A DNA stretch of 64,000 nucleotides from Atrina japonica (GCA_030159075.1 BROG01000004.1:2544501-2608500); one strand, 5' to 3'; positions 1 through 13,800 are shown, counted from the stretch's first letter. Numbers and translations are program-made. Notes: generated from the letters alone by a model not told the origin.

Positions 1-56
1 AAAAATGTTTCCTGTCATTAATTTCACTATACATGTACATGTACATTCTAACTTGT

Positions 57-122
57 AGTAAAACCCACCTCTGTATAAAGGGCACCTGCCTATAAAGGCA
101 ATTCAAACATAACCTTTGTTTA
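57..122 (+). repeat. GACCACC-type element fragment
   Basis: Contains CACCTCTGTATAAAG, GCACCTGCCTATAAAGG and ATTCAAACATAA. The same string is found within the complete copy at 55189-55313. Confidence 0.6.
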
Positions 123-427
123 CTTTTTATATATATACATGTACATATATCATAATCAAAAAGTGTATCAAAATATATCAAGATATATGAAAAGTGTATC
201 ACCATGTACATATGTATCACAATATATTGTTAACACAGATACAGTGTATACATATATATGTGGAATTACTTATCATCTATTACATCTTGTAAATTAGTAA
301 CTTGTTTTACATGTAGGTAAAATAGATAATTTATTAAAATACGTGTAGCATTAAGATGACGCTGACTCACACTGATATACTAATAAAAGAATTCTGTTGG
401 TTTTTCCCCCAAAATATTGATACTTTA

Positions 428-461
<34 letters not shown>

Positions 462-1424
462 CACAGTTCACCCTGATATACTGCAACCTTTTGTTTTCTT
501 GAATATTGGCGGTATAATGGGTTTGGCAATATACCGAGGTTTATTATTTTCTGGGTCATTTTCATCATGACATGTCTTTAATCGCTGTTGTTACTTGTAT
601 ATCATATCCTGTTTACAAATCACTATCGTAAATTCCGATATTTTGTCTATTGTTTAAGTTTGGACAATTTGGCCACCGTATTAAAATGGCCAAAACTAAA
701 CCGTCCAAAATATGTAGCAGTACATGTTCGACGGCTGGAAAAGCTAGATCTCTTTCTAGCATTAACCCGGAAACATTTCTAATGTTAACTTTCATCGTTT
801 TTGTTAAAAATAACTCTTTGACAGGCCGGTAATACAAAAGCTGTAAGTTTATATATCTCATCTACTCATAATTATTTCTTGACATGTGATAATTGCTGTG
901 TAAACACAAGACGTGTTGATTTTTTCCAACTCTCACGAAAATGTGACACTCGTAAGCTGGTCCCTGTCTGACTTCTACACTTTGTTCATACAACCGGATA
1001 CATGTACCAGATTATGACACTCAATATTTGAGTTATCTCCCTTTGCAGTCGAAGTGTGAAGTAAACAAGCTATGATCAGCTAACAGTGATAATCAAATCT
1101 GTTTTTTTTTATCTTGTCTGGCGATATGTTCGAGGGATTTAACATGTATAAATGACCACTTGTACAGGAGAATCAGCGGCAGATGGTGGTATGCAGGTTC
1201 TGGCATTACAACGAGGAAATTATATGGGAGGAAATCCGTTTTTCAAGAAATAGTGGTGTTAGGCGGCTTTGGCGTTATAATGGAGGACGTTATAACGAGG
1301 TTGAACTGTATATATATATTGTCTGAAATAAAACCGCAGTGTATCATTACATTAATTTATCACTTGTCTGTACTAGATATGACTACATTTGTACATGTAT
1401 ATGCGATATTGTCACGCCCCATTG
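123..1424. other. 5' flank, no gene recognised
   Basis: AT-rich flank with TACATGTA-type motifs and a GT/AT microsatellite at 427-466. Overlapping short open frames near 588-861 run on both strands without similarity to anything I know. 1165-1310 carries a dispersed repeat: its ACCACC/CTGATTCTCC core recurs inverted near 6828-6865. Confidence 0.5.
427..466. repeat. GT/AT microsatellite
   Basis: A run of GT dinucleotides (about 9) passes into AT dinucleotides. Confidence 0.9.
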
Positions 1425-2455
1425 CGTCAATTATTCTCATGATGCATCCCCATGCATAAATTATTCTCGTAATGAACACCCTGTTCGGAACTTCTCTATT
1501 TATATTGCGATCAATGAAAAGAAAAAAGAGTTCCGAGTGTCATCCGTTTCTGGTACATTTCCTCGTCTGCTCATTCAGTGTCATCCAAAATCACGAAATT
1601 GAAATAGGTGAAAGTATTCTTAATTCTTTGTCCAGCAGAATATTGGAAATAGAAAGTATGTTGTTATTGTTGTATCTTGTTATGTGTTATAATTTGTAAT
1701 TTAGACACATGATAAAAAGTCTATAATATGACCATTTTGATATCATACTCCTTCTCAGCCCTAATATCAAACCTTGGGACTTCGGCCCTCAGGCTAATAT
1801 CTGGAACCTAAGGCTGAGAATGAGTATGATATCAAGATGATCATACAATAATCTCTATATATTGTTACACCACAAGGAAATAGGTCTGGGCTCAGGGAAC
1901 CAGGATCTTTCCAACTCCCGAAATGGTACATGTATACTTTAACTGTATAATATTGTTTCTAGTTTAAAATATAATGTCATATTCATCAAATTATTACTAA
2001 AAGCATTAAGACAGAAATAAAATCTTGACCTAAATACATGTTATGATGTTGTTGACAAACAGATGACCGTTTTGATATCATAATCCTTCACAGTCGGAGG
2101 TTCCCAATATCAGGATATCAGGAACCTCGGACTGACAGGGAGTATGATTTAAAAATGATTATATTATAAACTTTTTATCATGTGTCTAACTCTAAATTAC
2201 CAATTATAACACATAACAAAATACAACAATAACAACATACAAGTACTTTCTAGTTCCAATTTTCTTGTTGACAAAGAATTAAGAATACTTTTCACCATGT
2301 TCAGTTTCATAATTTTGGATGACACCGAATGAGCAGACAATGAAATGTATCAGGAAAGGATGACACTCGGAGTCAGATTTCTTTTCATTGAACACAATAT
2401 AAATAGAGATGTTCTGAACAGGGGGTGCATTACCAGAATAATTAATATATTAATA
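1425..2455. mobile_element. foldback (inverted-repeat) element
   Basis: The roughly 300-base arms 1425-1745 and 2150-2455 are inverted copies: TTTTTATCATGTGTCTAA, ACAACAATAACAACATAC and AAAGAATTAAGAATACTTT read on the plus strand of the right arm and the minus strand of the left. Inside are two further imperfect palindromes, 1737-1850 (GATATCATACTCCTTCTCAG against its complement) and 2070-2150. No coding capacity was seen. Confidence 0.75.
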
Positions 2456-2807
2456 TATTTTTTGGTCCCATTTCTATAAAAAACGAAAATTTCTACCGGG
2501 TACATATAATTCGAAGTCAAAATTTAAATGTGTACGAAACTGCCCCATGATAATTCTTCACCTTCTCATAAACACTCAAAGTCAATGTTTTAATTTCATG
2601 AAAATTAATTTAATTTAGCACTAAATATTAATTATTGTGACCGTATATGTCTTAGATGGATTCGAAGTGGTCATGTACACCTTATAAAACCTCTGAAATT
2701 AAAAAATGTATGATTCTCTGTTATCATCCAGGAGTCGAAGTCCCAATGTTTAAAACTTTTCTAGGTGGTCCCTTGAACTTCGACTCATTGAAGTTCTACT
2801 GTATATG

Positions 2808-3117
2808 ATTTGTTTGTTTGATTGTTATTTAACATTCTGACAAGAATTTATCACTTGTATCCATGGAGTTGTCACCAACTTCAGGTAAAGTGCTGTGAGG
2901 ATTCTTTTATGTTCCTTACCATCCATTACAAGGGACCTCGGTTTTAATTCTCAACTGAAAGTCCTGTGTCTTTAACTTTGTATGCTAAGGGTTTGATGGC
3001 CGTAAGTGCCGAGCATAGGCCAAACTTTGAAGCCCTTCACCGGCATTTGGTGACGTCTCCATATGAGTGAAATATTCTCGAGTGGGACGTTAAACAACAA
3101 TAAACAAACAAACAAGC
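2808..3117. repeat. inverted pair of SINE tails
   Basis: 2988-3117 is a plus-strand tail (GAAGCCCTTCACCGGCATTT ... TTAAACAACAATAAAC then AAAC repeats). 2808-2900 is a tail on the minus strand (TTTGTTTGTTTGATTGTTAT). The same tail ends the SINE at 39781-40015. No tRNA-like head is present here. Confidence 0.7.
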
Positions 3118-4460
3118 TAACGGTTTGGCGATTGAACAATGGCTATTATTTTAATGACCTTGGTATGACCTGCTACATGTACATGTATGTACATTAATTT
3201 ATATGTACCTGTACCTGGTTGAGATGGCCTGGTAGGTTTCACGCATGGGTGATTTTTATTGTTTTGGGGAATGTCATTCAAATTGAAGATTTCTAATTGT
3301 CTCTAATTCCCAAGTCCAGCCAGCTTGTTGATGCAACTTAGACATGTATAAGTTACATGCATTTCCAAATTAAATTATTATCAATCTATTGTTACAGTAA
3401 TTAATTCCAAATTAAGTTGCTTACTATAACCCCTAAATAGATAAATAAAATAGCAAATTAACAACAAATACATAACACATGAAATAATTAATTAAGCAAC
3501 AAAGACTGGCCATACAGTGTAATTTAAAAATATATATATATATATTTTTTTTATTTTTCCTTCCTACAACCTCCCCTACATTTTATGTATATTGTTGCTA
3601 TTTTGCAACATGTATATGTATATTTAAAACAAATTAGAGGATATTTCAAGCAATATTTATTTTTCTATATATTTGTAACAATGGAGTTTTGGAAACAAAA
3701 TTCAAAATAAAATATAATAATAGAAATTAACAACAGCAACAAGTAAATAATAGCATAAATCAACTGTATTAAGACTGAAGTCTTTCTATTATGATATAAC
3801 ACTTTTTCAGATACTGTGTTTGTGTTAATTGTTCTTCAGTAGAACTGCACAGATCATTATTAATTTTATTTAATTTTTAGCTAGTGGATTATTAAGATTT
3901 AGGAGGTTAAAGTTCAGGATATGTACATGTAAATATAACTAAACTTTGTAAAGAATTTTGAATACATTATAATTTATTTATTAGATTTAATCAGACGAAG
4001 ATTACATGTCTGTGATTTAATATAAATTTTAAAGATTACAAAATAAAATTTGTAAAATAAGCTAAAACATCACCATCAAACATGTCAAACCTCTTTAATA
4101 CATTTGAGAAAAATACTGATTTACATTGAAATAAAAGTGTAATAGTTGCATGTAGCATCTCTGAGTGAGTAAGTGCTGTTCCTCAGGTAAATTACCTGTA
4201 GAGTGGGATGACATCAATAAACAATTAATCACACCAGGGGGTATACCTGTACCTTGAAGGTGTGAACATTTACACAGAAAACCACTTGGATTCCCACAGT
4301 GTTTTCAGGTGATATGCCCACTGTGTTTTGTGTAAAATCTACAAAACACCTGAGCTGTACTGTACATGTATGTACATTAATTTATATGTACCTGTAATTT
4401 ATCACTGCAATGGTCATTAAATACCAAACAAATCACACAAAAGGTGACCATCATTCAATG
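3118..4460. other. AT-rich flank, nothing recognised
   Basis: Very AT-rich, with an (TA)n run near 3528-3545 and TACATGTA motifs. No open frame or RNA gene is supportable. Confidence 0.5.
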
Positions 4461-4586
4461 CTAGAGTAATGGGTAGGCTGAATTTTCTGTCCAGATTTTA
4501 AGCAATTTTTTGGGGGGTGTAAAATTAGATTTACCCCCCAAAAAAATATTGCTTAAAATCAGGGCAGAATGTTCGACCTAGAGTAA
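4461..4586. mobile_element. short hairpin element with 9-base direct repeats
   Basis: The direct repeat CTAGAGTAA occurs at 4461-4469 and 4578-4586. Between them is a near-perfect hairpin of about 108 bases with arms containing GATTTTAAGCAA...GGGGGG and its complement. This looks like a small non-autonomous MITE with its target duplication. Confidence 0.7.
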
Positions 4587-5141
4587 CTGGCAACAGACCA
4601 CCAGTTAAAAATTATGTGATGACTGCCATTTATTATATGGTGGCTGCCAGACAGATCTATCAATACTTCCTCTAAATGACAGGGTAATTTGTTACATTAA
4701 CAACACTGACTGGACAGACTCACACAATAAGGCCTACTTACAATCTAGTAAACTCTACACAGGTATTCAGCCCTTTAACTAAAGTTTAAAGAGAGGGTAA
4801 TTAACAGTGTCGCATTTACTATACTACAAGTACAAATCAAAAACAGTTCTTAGATACATGTAACCTGATCACAGAGAATTAAGCATTTTAAAATCAAGAT
4901 AAATGATGTGTATCAACACGACAACAGACGCTTTATGCCAAATTTATGGCGTATAAATTTAAATCGAGTGATCAGTGATCGACACAGAACGACATACAAT
5001 ACATGTAGGTCACAGAATCAATTACTGTTAAATGATAAAATGCCTGGGAAAAGCCTGGAGTTTTCAGTTGTATACCTACTAGGTTGTCTATGCCTAGGGA
5101 CAGTCAGTAACTTATTAAGGGGACTTGTTTACAATTCTACT

Positions 5142-5243
5142 TTTCTAATGCTAACATTCAATAATGTTTAATTCATACAGTGTATGAACGGATTTCTAAT
5201 GCTAACATTCAATAATGTTTAATTCATACAGTGTATGAACGGA
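5142..5243. repeat. 51-base tandem duplication
   Basis: Copies 5142-5192 and 5193-5243 are identical as read (TTTCTAATGCTAACATTCAA ... GTATGAACGGA). Confidence 0.9.
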
Positions 5244-5557
5244 AACAACATGATGTAAAATATGTCCGAACACTGAGAATAACTTACGATGTAATTCGGA
5301 AAGTTACTGTAGAATCATTCCAGACTGTTGTAACTCATGCTAACTCCAAGTCCAACAACATCAGACCACCTCATTCATTCACTTATACGACGGTCCACGT
5401 TACGTGGTAGATTACTAGACCAAACAAACTTCTTAATCGTAAACGTTGTGAAGACCAAGATATTTTCTCGGAAGGCCTTTGGTCTTATCAATGAACTCCT
5501 CGTTCTTCTTACCGCCAGGTTGTGTATTCTATTACCCTAACCATTTTGATAGGCCTC
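5244..5557 (+). promoter_or_regulatory. candidate 5' UTR exon / promoter region
   Basis: CpG dinucleotides are clearly more frequent here than in the surrounding flank (for example ACGACGGTCCACGTTACG). The stretch ends at a consensus donor, GTAAGT, at 5558. With the TTTCAG acceptor ending at 7798 this could be a non-coding first exon of GTF3C1. A competing candidate is a TATAAAAG at 6861-6868. Both are inferences. Confidence 0.3.
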
Positions 5558-7059
5558 GTAAGTAAATGATCTCAGTCTTGGGCAACGGTCAGTTTGATGG
5601 TTCGAATCCGAGTGTGAGAAAAATGCACATGTGTTTTTAGGAACATTTTTAAAAATGAGATGATAATATAACTTGTAAGGCAGCTTTGACTGACTTTAAA
5701 ATAACGTGTACTGAGTACCACACGGATATCAATCATGATGCTGCTACTGTAACATGTTAGGTTTAATATATCACTGCTATAATTATTATTATACATGTGT
5801 CGTGTATGGGGGCAATCTAAATTTTTATTTTGATGATTGGTAGATTTACAACAGTAGATCTACTTTGAAATTAATTTTTTAATTTGACTTACATAGACCA
5901 TAGACAATATAGTCTACTATCCATGTGGCTCACAGTGGACAAATCTCAGTATTTTCTTATTTATTCTTAAAATATTGAATAACAGCAAGTGAAATTCTTT
6001 AAAAGACTTGAAAAACTAGAAACAGAAGTAAAGTATGGGTGATACTCAATGAAGAAAATTAAAGAACTGCATGTGAAGAACTCTAGATTTTTGTTTTTTT
6101 AGTGGGTGTTTTAAAGTTGTGTTTAATTAGAATCTCTGAGTTCAATTCAAACAATTTACATTTATGTATTTTCATAAGCAAAAAATTCAATCTTAAAGAT
6201 TTATGATAGAAGTGATATATCAAACTATTTATAGACGCTAGAAATAATATATCAAACTATTTATAGACGTACTTTACTTTTTCTTTGTTTTGATCAAACT
6301 CATGTTCCCAATTACTCATAATTGATTTATCTAATTATTTTTGTAGAATTTTTTTTTTTTATTCATTGATCATTTTATACCTGTCAATTTCTAGATAAAT
6401 GGTCGTAAATATAAAAAAAAGTCTATAAATGTTATACACATTACTCCCATAAATAACGTGATTCCTCACATCCTGGTGACAATAAGTTATCAGTAAGTAG
6501 TTTGCCTCTGTATATGAAATGTTCATATGTTGAACATACGCTGGCCTATAGGATCATGTCTAAATATCAATTAGACCTCCAAGATAAAATATCACTTATC
6601 ATTTTGTAATTAGTCTGCATTTGTCTGCTTGCAACATTTTGGTTTCCATAAAATAAGTTATAAAATTTTATCTAAATTTGGTATGTACAGTTCTCCCCTG
6701 ACCTCTTGACCCCCTCTCTTGTCCCTTTGCATAACTTGCACATCACCATCATTTCTTGCAGAAAAAATTTCCTCCACTATAATTCTCTGGTTACATATTT
6801 ATATTTTATATAAATTTATAATGCCAAACCTGCATACCACCACCACCACTGATTCTCCAGTATAAAAGATCATTTATGCAGGATAAATCCGTCCGTCGTA
6901 TCACCAGGCCAGGTGAATAAACAGGTGCAAGTATATATACTCTTCATTAGAGTTAGGTAATTAATGTTGAATAATCATTGTCTGTAAGCCCAGGTAATTA
7001 GTTTGATATGTCCTGTGATTGGTGTAGTGAGTTGTAAACAGGGAATCACAACAACTATC
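5558..7059. other. possible 5' UTR intron, nothing else recognised
   Basis: AT-rich, with a local duplication of ATATATCAAACTATTTATAG near 6217 and 6247 and a dispersed-repeat fragment near 6828-6865. No gene seen. Confidence 0.4.
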
Positions 7060-7440
7060 ATATATATATATATATACACACACACACATGCATACACACA
7101 CACTCACACTCACACACACACACACCCACACATACACATACACACACACACACACAGAGCAAAGATTGTATATATATATATATACACACACACACAGCAA
7201 AGATTGTATATATATATACACACACACACATACACACACAGCAAAGATTGTATATATATATACACACACACACACACTCCCACACACACATGCACACATA
7301 CCTACACACACATCCACCCACACACATACACACACACACAGAGCAAAGATTGTATGTATATATATATACACACACACACACACACAGCAAAGATTGTATA
7401 TATATATACACACACACACATACACACACAGCAAAGATTG

Positions 7441-7474
<34 letters not shown>

Positions 7475-7575
7475 GCAAAGATTATATATATATACACACA
7501 AACACATACACACACAGCAAAGATTGTATATATATATACACACACACATACACACACACAGCAAAGATTGTATAT
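7060..7575. repeat. TA/CA composite minisatellite
   Basis: About ten units alternate a (TA)n block, a (CA)n block and the spacer AGCAAAGATTGTA. The open frames that run through it on both strands are products of the repeat and not genes. Confidence 0.95.
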
Positions 7576-7806
7576 TTGAAAATGGCTACATCTTGGAAAT
7601 GGTAAACCTTGATATGTTGTCAAACTCATTGTATAGCCATAATTAAGGAAACCAACAGGTGGTGGTATATTGGGGAGGGGGGTTTAAAATAGTATGGTAG
7701 TGTTAGATCAGTGAGATGTCTTTTCTCAGATGATTATAAGAGTTATTGGCCTTATAGCTCATGGAACCCCATGAAACAGATTATGTTATGCATTTCAGAT
7801 CATTGG

Positions 7807-7818
7807 ATGGTGAGATAG
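7807..7818 (+). other. three-codon upstream ORF before the start codon
   Basis: ATG GTG AGA TAG ends nine bases before the GTF3C1 ATG and is in the same frame. A TTTCAG acceptor-like site ends at 7798, so this leader could belong to a spliced 5' UTR exon. Whether it affects translation cannot be told from sequence. Confidence 0.4.
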
Positions 7819-7827
7819 GTATACAAG

Positions 7828-7885
7828 ATGGACACGGACTTCATCTCAATTATAGTTGATGAAGTCTCCCTTGAAGGACTTGATG
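7828..7885 (+). CDS. GTF3C1: GTF3C1 exon 1 (coding start)
   Basis: Encodes residues 1-19 plus the first base of codon 20 (MDTDFISIIVDEVSLEGLD). The start is well fixed: an in-frame TAG lies at 7816-7818, and the peptide matches the vertebrate N-terminus (DEVALEGLDG-like). Donor GTAAGA follows at 7886. Phase 1 exit. Confidence 0.92.
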
Positions 7886-10800
7886 GTAAGATACATGTTT
7901 AGTTTCTTTTTTTAATTTTCTTATTTGATAAAAAACATTATTTGAACGGGGAACTTTTGTGTTAGCTTAGATTACCATTATAATCCTGCATTTATATTTC
8001 TGGTTTCAATTATGTACAGACGGGGTGCACCTTGGACTCAGAAAACTATGATCCAAAAAAAAATACCCAACCAATATTTTTTTAGCCAGTTAAAATTTTG
8101 ATTGTCCTGGTCAATGACTATTGATACCAAAATGTCTTTTATTGGTAATCTTATGCAACATGGTAACAAGTGCCAACCTCAAAAGTTCTCTGTTACATCA
8201 TACATATACATTCAAATTCTAGTTTTTTGGTGGATATTGGCTATTATCTGAAAAACTATCACACGTTCAGAGAGACTGCATCTTGAAGCAATCAGCATGC
8301 AGAAAAAGATGACAGTTTAAATCTCCATTTTTATGGTATTTTCAGTATTTCCTTAAGACCATTATTGATAAATAGATATAAAAAAATTGTTTAAAAAAAA
8401 CGACAAAAAAAACAAAATTTTGAAATGTTTCACAAATTTATCAGGGTTCAACATTAAAGTTTGTCCGGCTGTCTGCGACAAGTCCATTTTGCATTCAGAC
8501 TAGTAGATTCCACTTTTCACTTGTTCAAAAGGACAGGTAAAATTGTTGAGACAGCAATTAATTCAATTAAAATTAATATCTTTGAATGTTACACTTGATT
8601 TTGGGACAAGTCATTTTTGCATTCGGACAAGTAGATTTAATTTGTTTACTTATCTCAACATCAGAATTATCCTTTAGAAGTTGGCTTTTTGTGTTCAGGG
8701 TGACCTATCACTGTCATTATCTTTTTTTTTAACATTTTGACATTTTCAACTTCTTCTCAAAAACCATTAAGCCAATTTTTAACCAAGTCAGGGGCAGTCT
8801 CAATGTGAAGTTGCATAAAATTGGCTAGTGAAAAGGGGCTAGGACCCATAGGGGCTCCAGAGTGGACCAACACTTTGTAAATCTTTAAAAATCTACTCAT
8901 GAAACAATGGTCAGATTTGTTTTAAATCTGCTATGCAAGATTGTTAAGATAGTATCTACAAAGTTTGTGAATGAAATTGAAATCTGATAATAAACAAGCC
9001 TTCAGCCACCAAATTAAATGACATCTAGGGTACAGTGTTATATAAATGGCTTATTAACTCAAAACTGATTGACTATTTGTATACAAAGATATGCACATGT
9101 ATTAGAAAGTTGTAAGGAATTATCTGGATCATGGTGACAAAGTGTCAATCACATTGTGTCAAAGGTCAAGGTCATAGGCACCTAAATAAATAAAATATCA
9201 GGTTTTCTTTAACTTTTAGACATTTTTGACTTCCTCTGAAAAATCAACATTGGTTCAATTTTAACCAAACTTTACAGGAACTATTCAAAGCCACATTTTG
9301 TTTATCGAGTACCAATAGGGGCTCCAAAAGAGGCCAAAACTGGATATTATTTACCTAAGGTGACCGTTAAGGCCTAATGGGACCAATTAATAGTTAAATT
9401 GATGCAAAACATTTAATTTTTTATAAGGTACAATGGTAAAGTTGTAGTTATTACCAAAGACACCTATCAACATAATTCTGTCGATGGTTGGCTACAGATA
9501 AACTGTTACCTACAGTTTCTCAGGTCCACATGTCATTGTCAACCAGCTAGAAAAGATTCTTGATCGTTTGTAAAAAACGGGGAGGGGCACTTACATTGTA
9601 CAGGGACATGGGCACTTAATGGGTTGAATACAGCACTTTAAATTGAATCATTCTGAATGTCAGCTTTATTTCCTAATATAGTCATTATCATAGTTATGTG
9701 TTTTGTACAATAGAACCTGTATTGAGAGACCACCAAATCTGCCACTGAAATGTGGTTGTAGTCTACATGACAGGTGGTCTTTTAGCATTAGAATGATCTC
9801 TCAAGATATGCTCCACTGTGTATTTTTTACAGGTTTGACACTTCAAGGATTATGGGTGCGACTCAAAACCAGACCTCATTTTGGAATGTCCATAGATGAA
9901 AAAAGCAAAGTTTATCTTTGGAAATGTCTTCTGAGGATCAAAGAATTTGATTTTTATGAGTTGCCAGAGGCAAGAGGCAATCTTGTGGTGGAAAATAGAT
10001 TGGAATGTGTGGATCCGGAAAGTGGAACTGTTGTGGATTATGTATGGCTTTTAAACAGAATTTCCTTAGTATAAATAATTTATTGGAATAGATAAAAATA
10101 TAAATAGACTCCTCTTTGATGTGTATTTGATTATTTGGATGATGTTGTAGGGCACACTCAGCAATTTTACATTTATATATTTTTAATGGTGGAGGAGAAA
10201 TCCTGTTAAAAGCCTTTATATGGTCATATTATCAATAACCAATGAGAAATCTTGTTAAAAGTCTTTATATGGTCATATTATCAATAACCAATGAGAAATC
10301 CTGTTAAAAGTCTTTATATGGTCATATTATCAATAAACCAATGAGAAATCCTGTTAAAAGTCTTTATATGGTCATATTATCAATAAACCAATGAGAAATC
10401 CTGTTAAAAGCTTTTATATGATCATATTATCAATAACCAATGAGAAATCTTGTTATAAACCTTTATAAATGGTCATATTATCAATAACCAGTCAAATCAC
10501 ATAATTAAAATTTATCCAATTACTCATGATCCAGGGCTTTTATCCTCCAAATTTATAGATGATATTGGGATATATTCCCAATTGCAAATGATATCTTTTT
10601 TCCCAATTTTTTGGCAAAAATTCCCAATCAGGAACATAACATCTTTTCATTATGTTAAGATAACATAATTTTTCATTCTCAGTTTTATGCTGATATTTCC
10701 ATTCATTTTTTTTCATGAAAGTTGAAACACGACAGCATATCAATAAAAATGAAAAAAATAGCAGGAAGCAAAATAAATGAAACAAAAAAAAAAAAAAATT

Positions 10801-13800
10801 AGAAAAAGTAAGAGAAAATTTAAATATTGCTACCCTAGGTCCTATGTTATAGGACTATGCAATAAAAAATCCCATTTTTGATCCAAAATGCTGCAAAATT
10901 CCCAATTCTAGTGCCATGGGCCATGTTCCCAAAAAGGTTAGAAAAAATGTGATTTGTAATGTCAGTTATTATACAAAGTGGCAGGTTGAAGCCATCATAC
11001 ATTTTGAATATCACATTTTTGTAAAGGATATTATCACCTTTGAATCCAACATAAAAGTCTACACCAAACATGGGATTATAAATTTATTGTAAGTCAAGAT
11101 TTGGAAATTCATATGTCCCTCCACAAATATAATGGAATCACTCAGTCTCTAGATTTAATATGAACTTAGGGCTTACATCTAGTAAACTGCAGTAACTTTT
11201 CTATAATGTATCTATTTGAATTATTTTCCCACAGGAAAATGAAACTATTTTGTATCCAGTAAAGATAATAAATGATGAAAAAATCAAAGGTTCATGTACA
11301 ACCTTTCACAGTCGACAGGAAATTACAGAAGACATACGGAATGACAAATATGAGTCAATTTTGAGTCTGGAGGAAGTAGAAAACAAGTAAGTAAAAAAGA
11401 AAGGTAAAATTCTGGAGCTAAATCAGGAAGTCGGTGATTGTCCTCAATCTAGGAATTTAAAGAGTTTGAATTCGGGTGGAAGTGGAAGAACTGAAAGTAT
11501 AATTTGGGAAAGGGGTAACTTTTATTTGTTTGAATGATGTTTTGTGCTACAGTCAACAATCATTGGTCGGATTATGAAACAAAATCCAGCTTATGAAATG
11601 GCGAAGTCCGTCTGTGTGTCGTACCGTATGCCTCAACAACCTCCATTGCGAGAAGACCATTGATGCCATCTCTTTGATACCTTGATGAGAACAACTATCC
11701 ATCACAAGCTATATTTGTGAATATTTGGGGGGGGGGGGGTCAAAGTAGTACTAGCAATGCGAGATGGGGGTCGGGTTTACTATAAACCTATCAGAATATT
11801 TTAATATTTTGTTATAACTTGAAAATAGTATAAACTACCAATATATTTATATGTTCCATATGGTAAGGAATATTCATTGATGTACATTGGGGTCCTTTGG
11901 CGGTATACCACAGCCCCTTAGATTTATGTTTTTATGAATTACATGTACTTGAAAACCATTCACATCCCAACACTTAAACTATATACACATCCTCATTATG
12001 GGAAGAAATGTTTGCAGTGGAGGCATAGGTTCACTTTTAGATTCAAATAGGGAAGTCAGGAAATGTCAAACTGAGGAGTAATACATTTTTTCACTAAATT
12101 TTAAGCTATAGATCAAGTAAAAAGTGAAAAGATAATATCACTGAAAGGAGGAAAGAACAAAAAATATTTTAAATTTTTTTCACTTGTGTTTTTGGAATTT
12201 TGCCTTTGTTTGATTTTAGTTTTGAATTCAGTTTTGATATTTTGCAGGTATGGTAACAGATTAGTGATTGTGGCTTCTCAGAAACAGAGAAACATGACTT
12301 TATTAGGGTCTGACCTTGACCCCAGCTGTCAACTTTCAGATATGCCATATTGCCTATTAGAGAGGATAGGAAGGTATATATTAATCTCATTGCCAAGGCA
12401 ACAGAGCCTTTTTATTTATAATTTATATACTGTATCAGAAAATTTTGTGGGGTTAAATTTCATTGTTTATAAAATAAAACAAATCTGTTGACCTTAAAGT
12501 TAGTTGAAATAAAAACTTGTTCGTAAAGGAAGCTATTACTATTACTACATGTAGGTATAATTTACATTAAATTTCGTCATTGGTTTAAATTTTGTTGATA
12601 AATGAAAGCAAGGAAATAAAAATCTTGCCAAACGTAACCCGTAAGATCAGTTATTTTTTTGTCCGCCATACTTTGAGCATTGCAAATAAACTTTCGGTAA
12701 TTTTTTATGAAGATTACCGAGTGACCAATAAATATGTGCTATTTGCAGTTAATATACATTTTGTTCTTATTACCCTTTGCGTTTATTTTCGTACATTATC
12801 ATTTCATACCTAAATAAGGCAAAGTTGGTCTTTTTTGTCTTTTCAAAACATTCGTTTCTGAAATTGTCCACGTTTTTAACTCGTCCCATTGCATTCTCAG
12901 CTTTATCATTCTTGATACATATGATCATGAACTGCCCATCTCCACTGGATATGGCGGCACAATTGTAAAACATGAGGTACACATACTTTTCACAGTTATA
13001 TTGTTTTGATTTTGCATTCAGGGTAACGTAAAAGATCGGAAAAATGTCTTTTTATTTGTTCATATATTATTTAAAATAATGTTGAAAAGCATATATTTTG
13101 CATAATATATGCACTTTCCAATAATAATCACGTCCTGTGTTTTAAAAATAAATATACATGTAGAGCACATAAAAATCGGCCAACTTTATCATAGTCCTAG
13201 CGCGTAAAGGACCTAGATCCTCAGACCGAATTACGAAGTACATTTGATATGGCGAAAGGGTTTATCTGAAAGGTCTTTGCATACGAAATACAGCTGGATT
13301 TTTTAAGGTACGGGAAAACTTAAATTTTGATAAAACAAATAACTTCGAAAAGAAGATCTTTTACAATGTTTTACGTGTTTGATAATGTATTTGAATACAC
13401 GTTTTATCATAATCTCGACTATATGTCAGGGGACAAAACTAATCATTGTGACAGCTTATAATGTATGATAATGTATTTGAACACACATTTTATCATAATC
13501 TCGACTATATGTCAGGGGACAAAAATAATCATTGTGACAGCTTAAATCGCTTTAACTGACTTTAATAATTGTAAAATGGATTGTTTTCAAACTTCACACA
13601 AGTTAATCTCAATGAAGCGGTGTGTCATGACTTTGACTCAGGTCATATCTCAGAGGTCAAGGTCACCATGACAGTCTATACCACAGAAAAGAACTTCACA
13701 CAATGCTGTCATTTAGGTGGTATGTAATAACCTTTACTCAATGTCATACCTCAAAAGTCAAGGTCAATATGAGTCTGTAAAATATTTTTGTCCAGAGCAT

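Noticed and set aside
6961..7646. Long open frames on both strands (up to 222 codons)
   Set aside because: They translate the TA/CA minisatellite (HTHTHT, CVCVCV, YIYI) and exist in several frames at once.
9703..9832. Upstream extension of exon 2 (open from 9703)
   Set aside because: The frame includes a GACCACC repeat fragment and a TTTTACAG acceptor lies at 9832. Exon 1 joins at 9833 in phase and matches the family.
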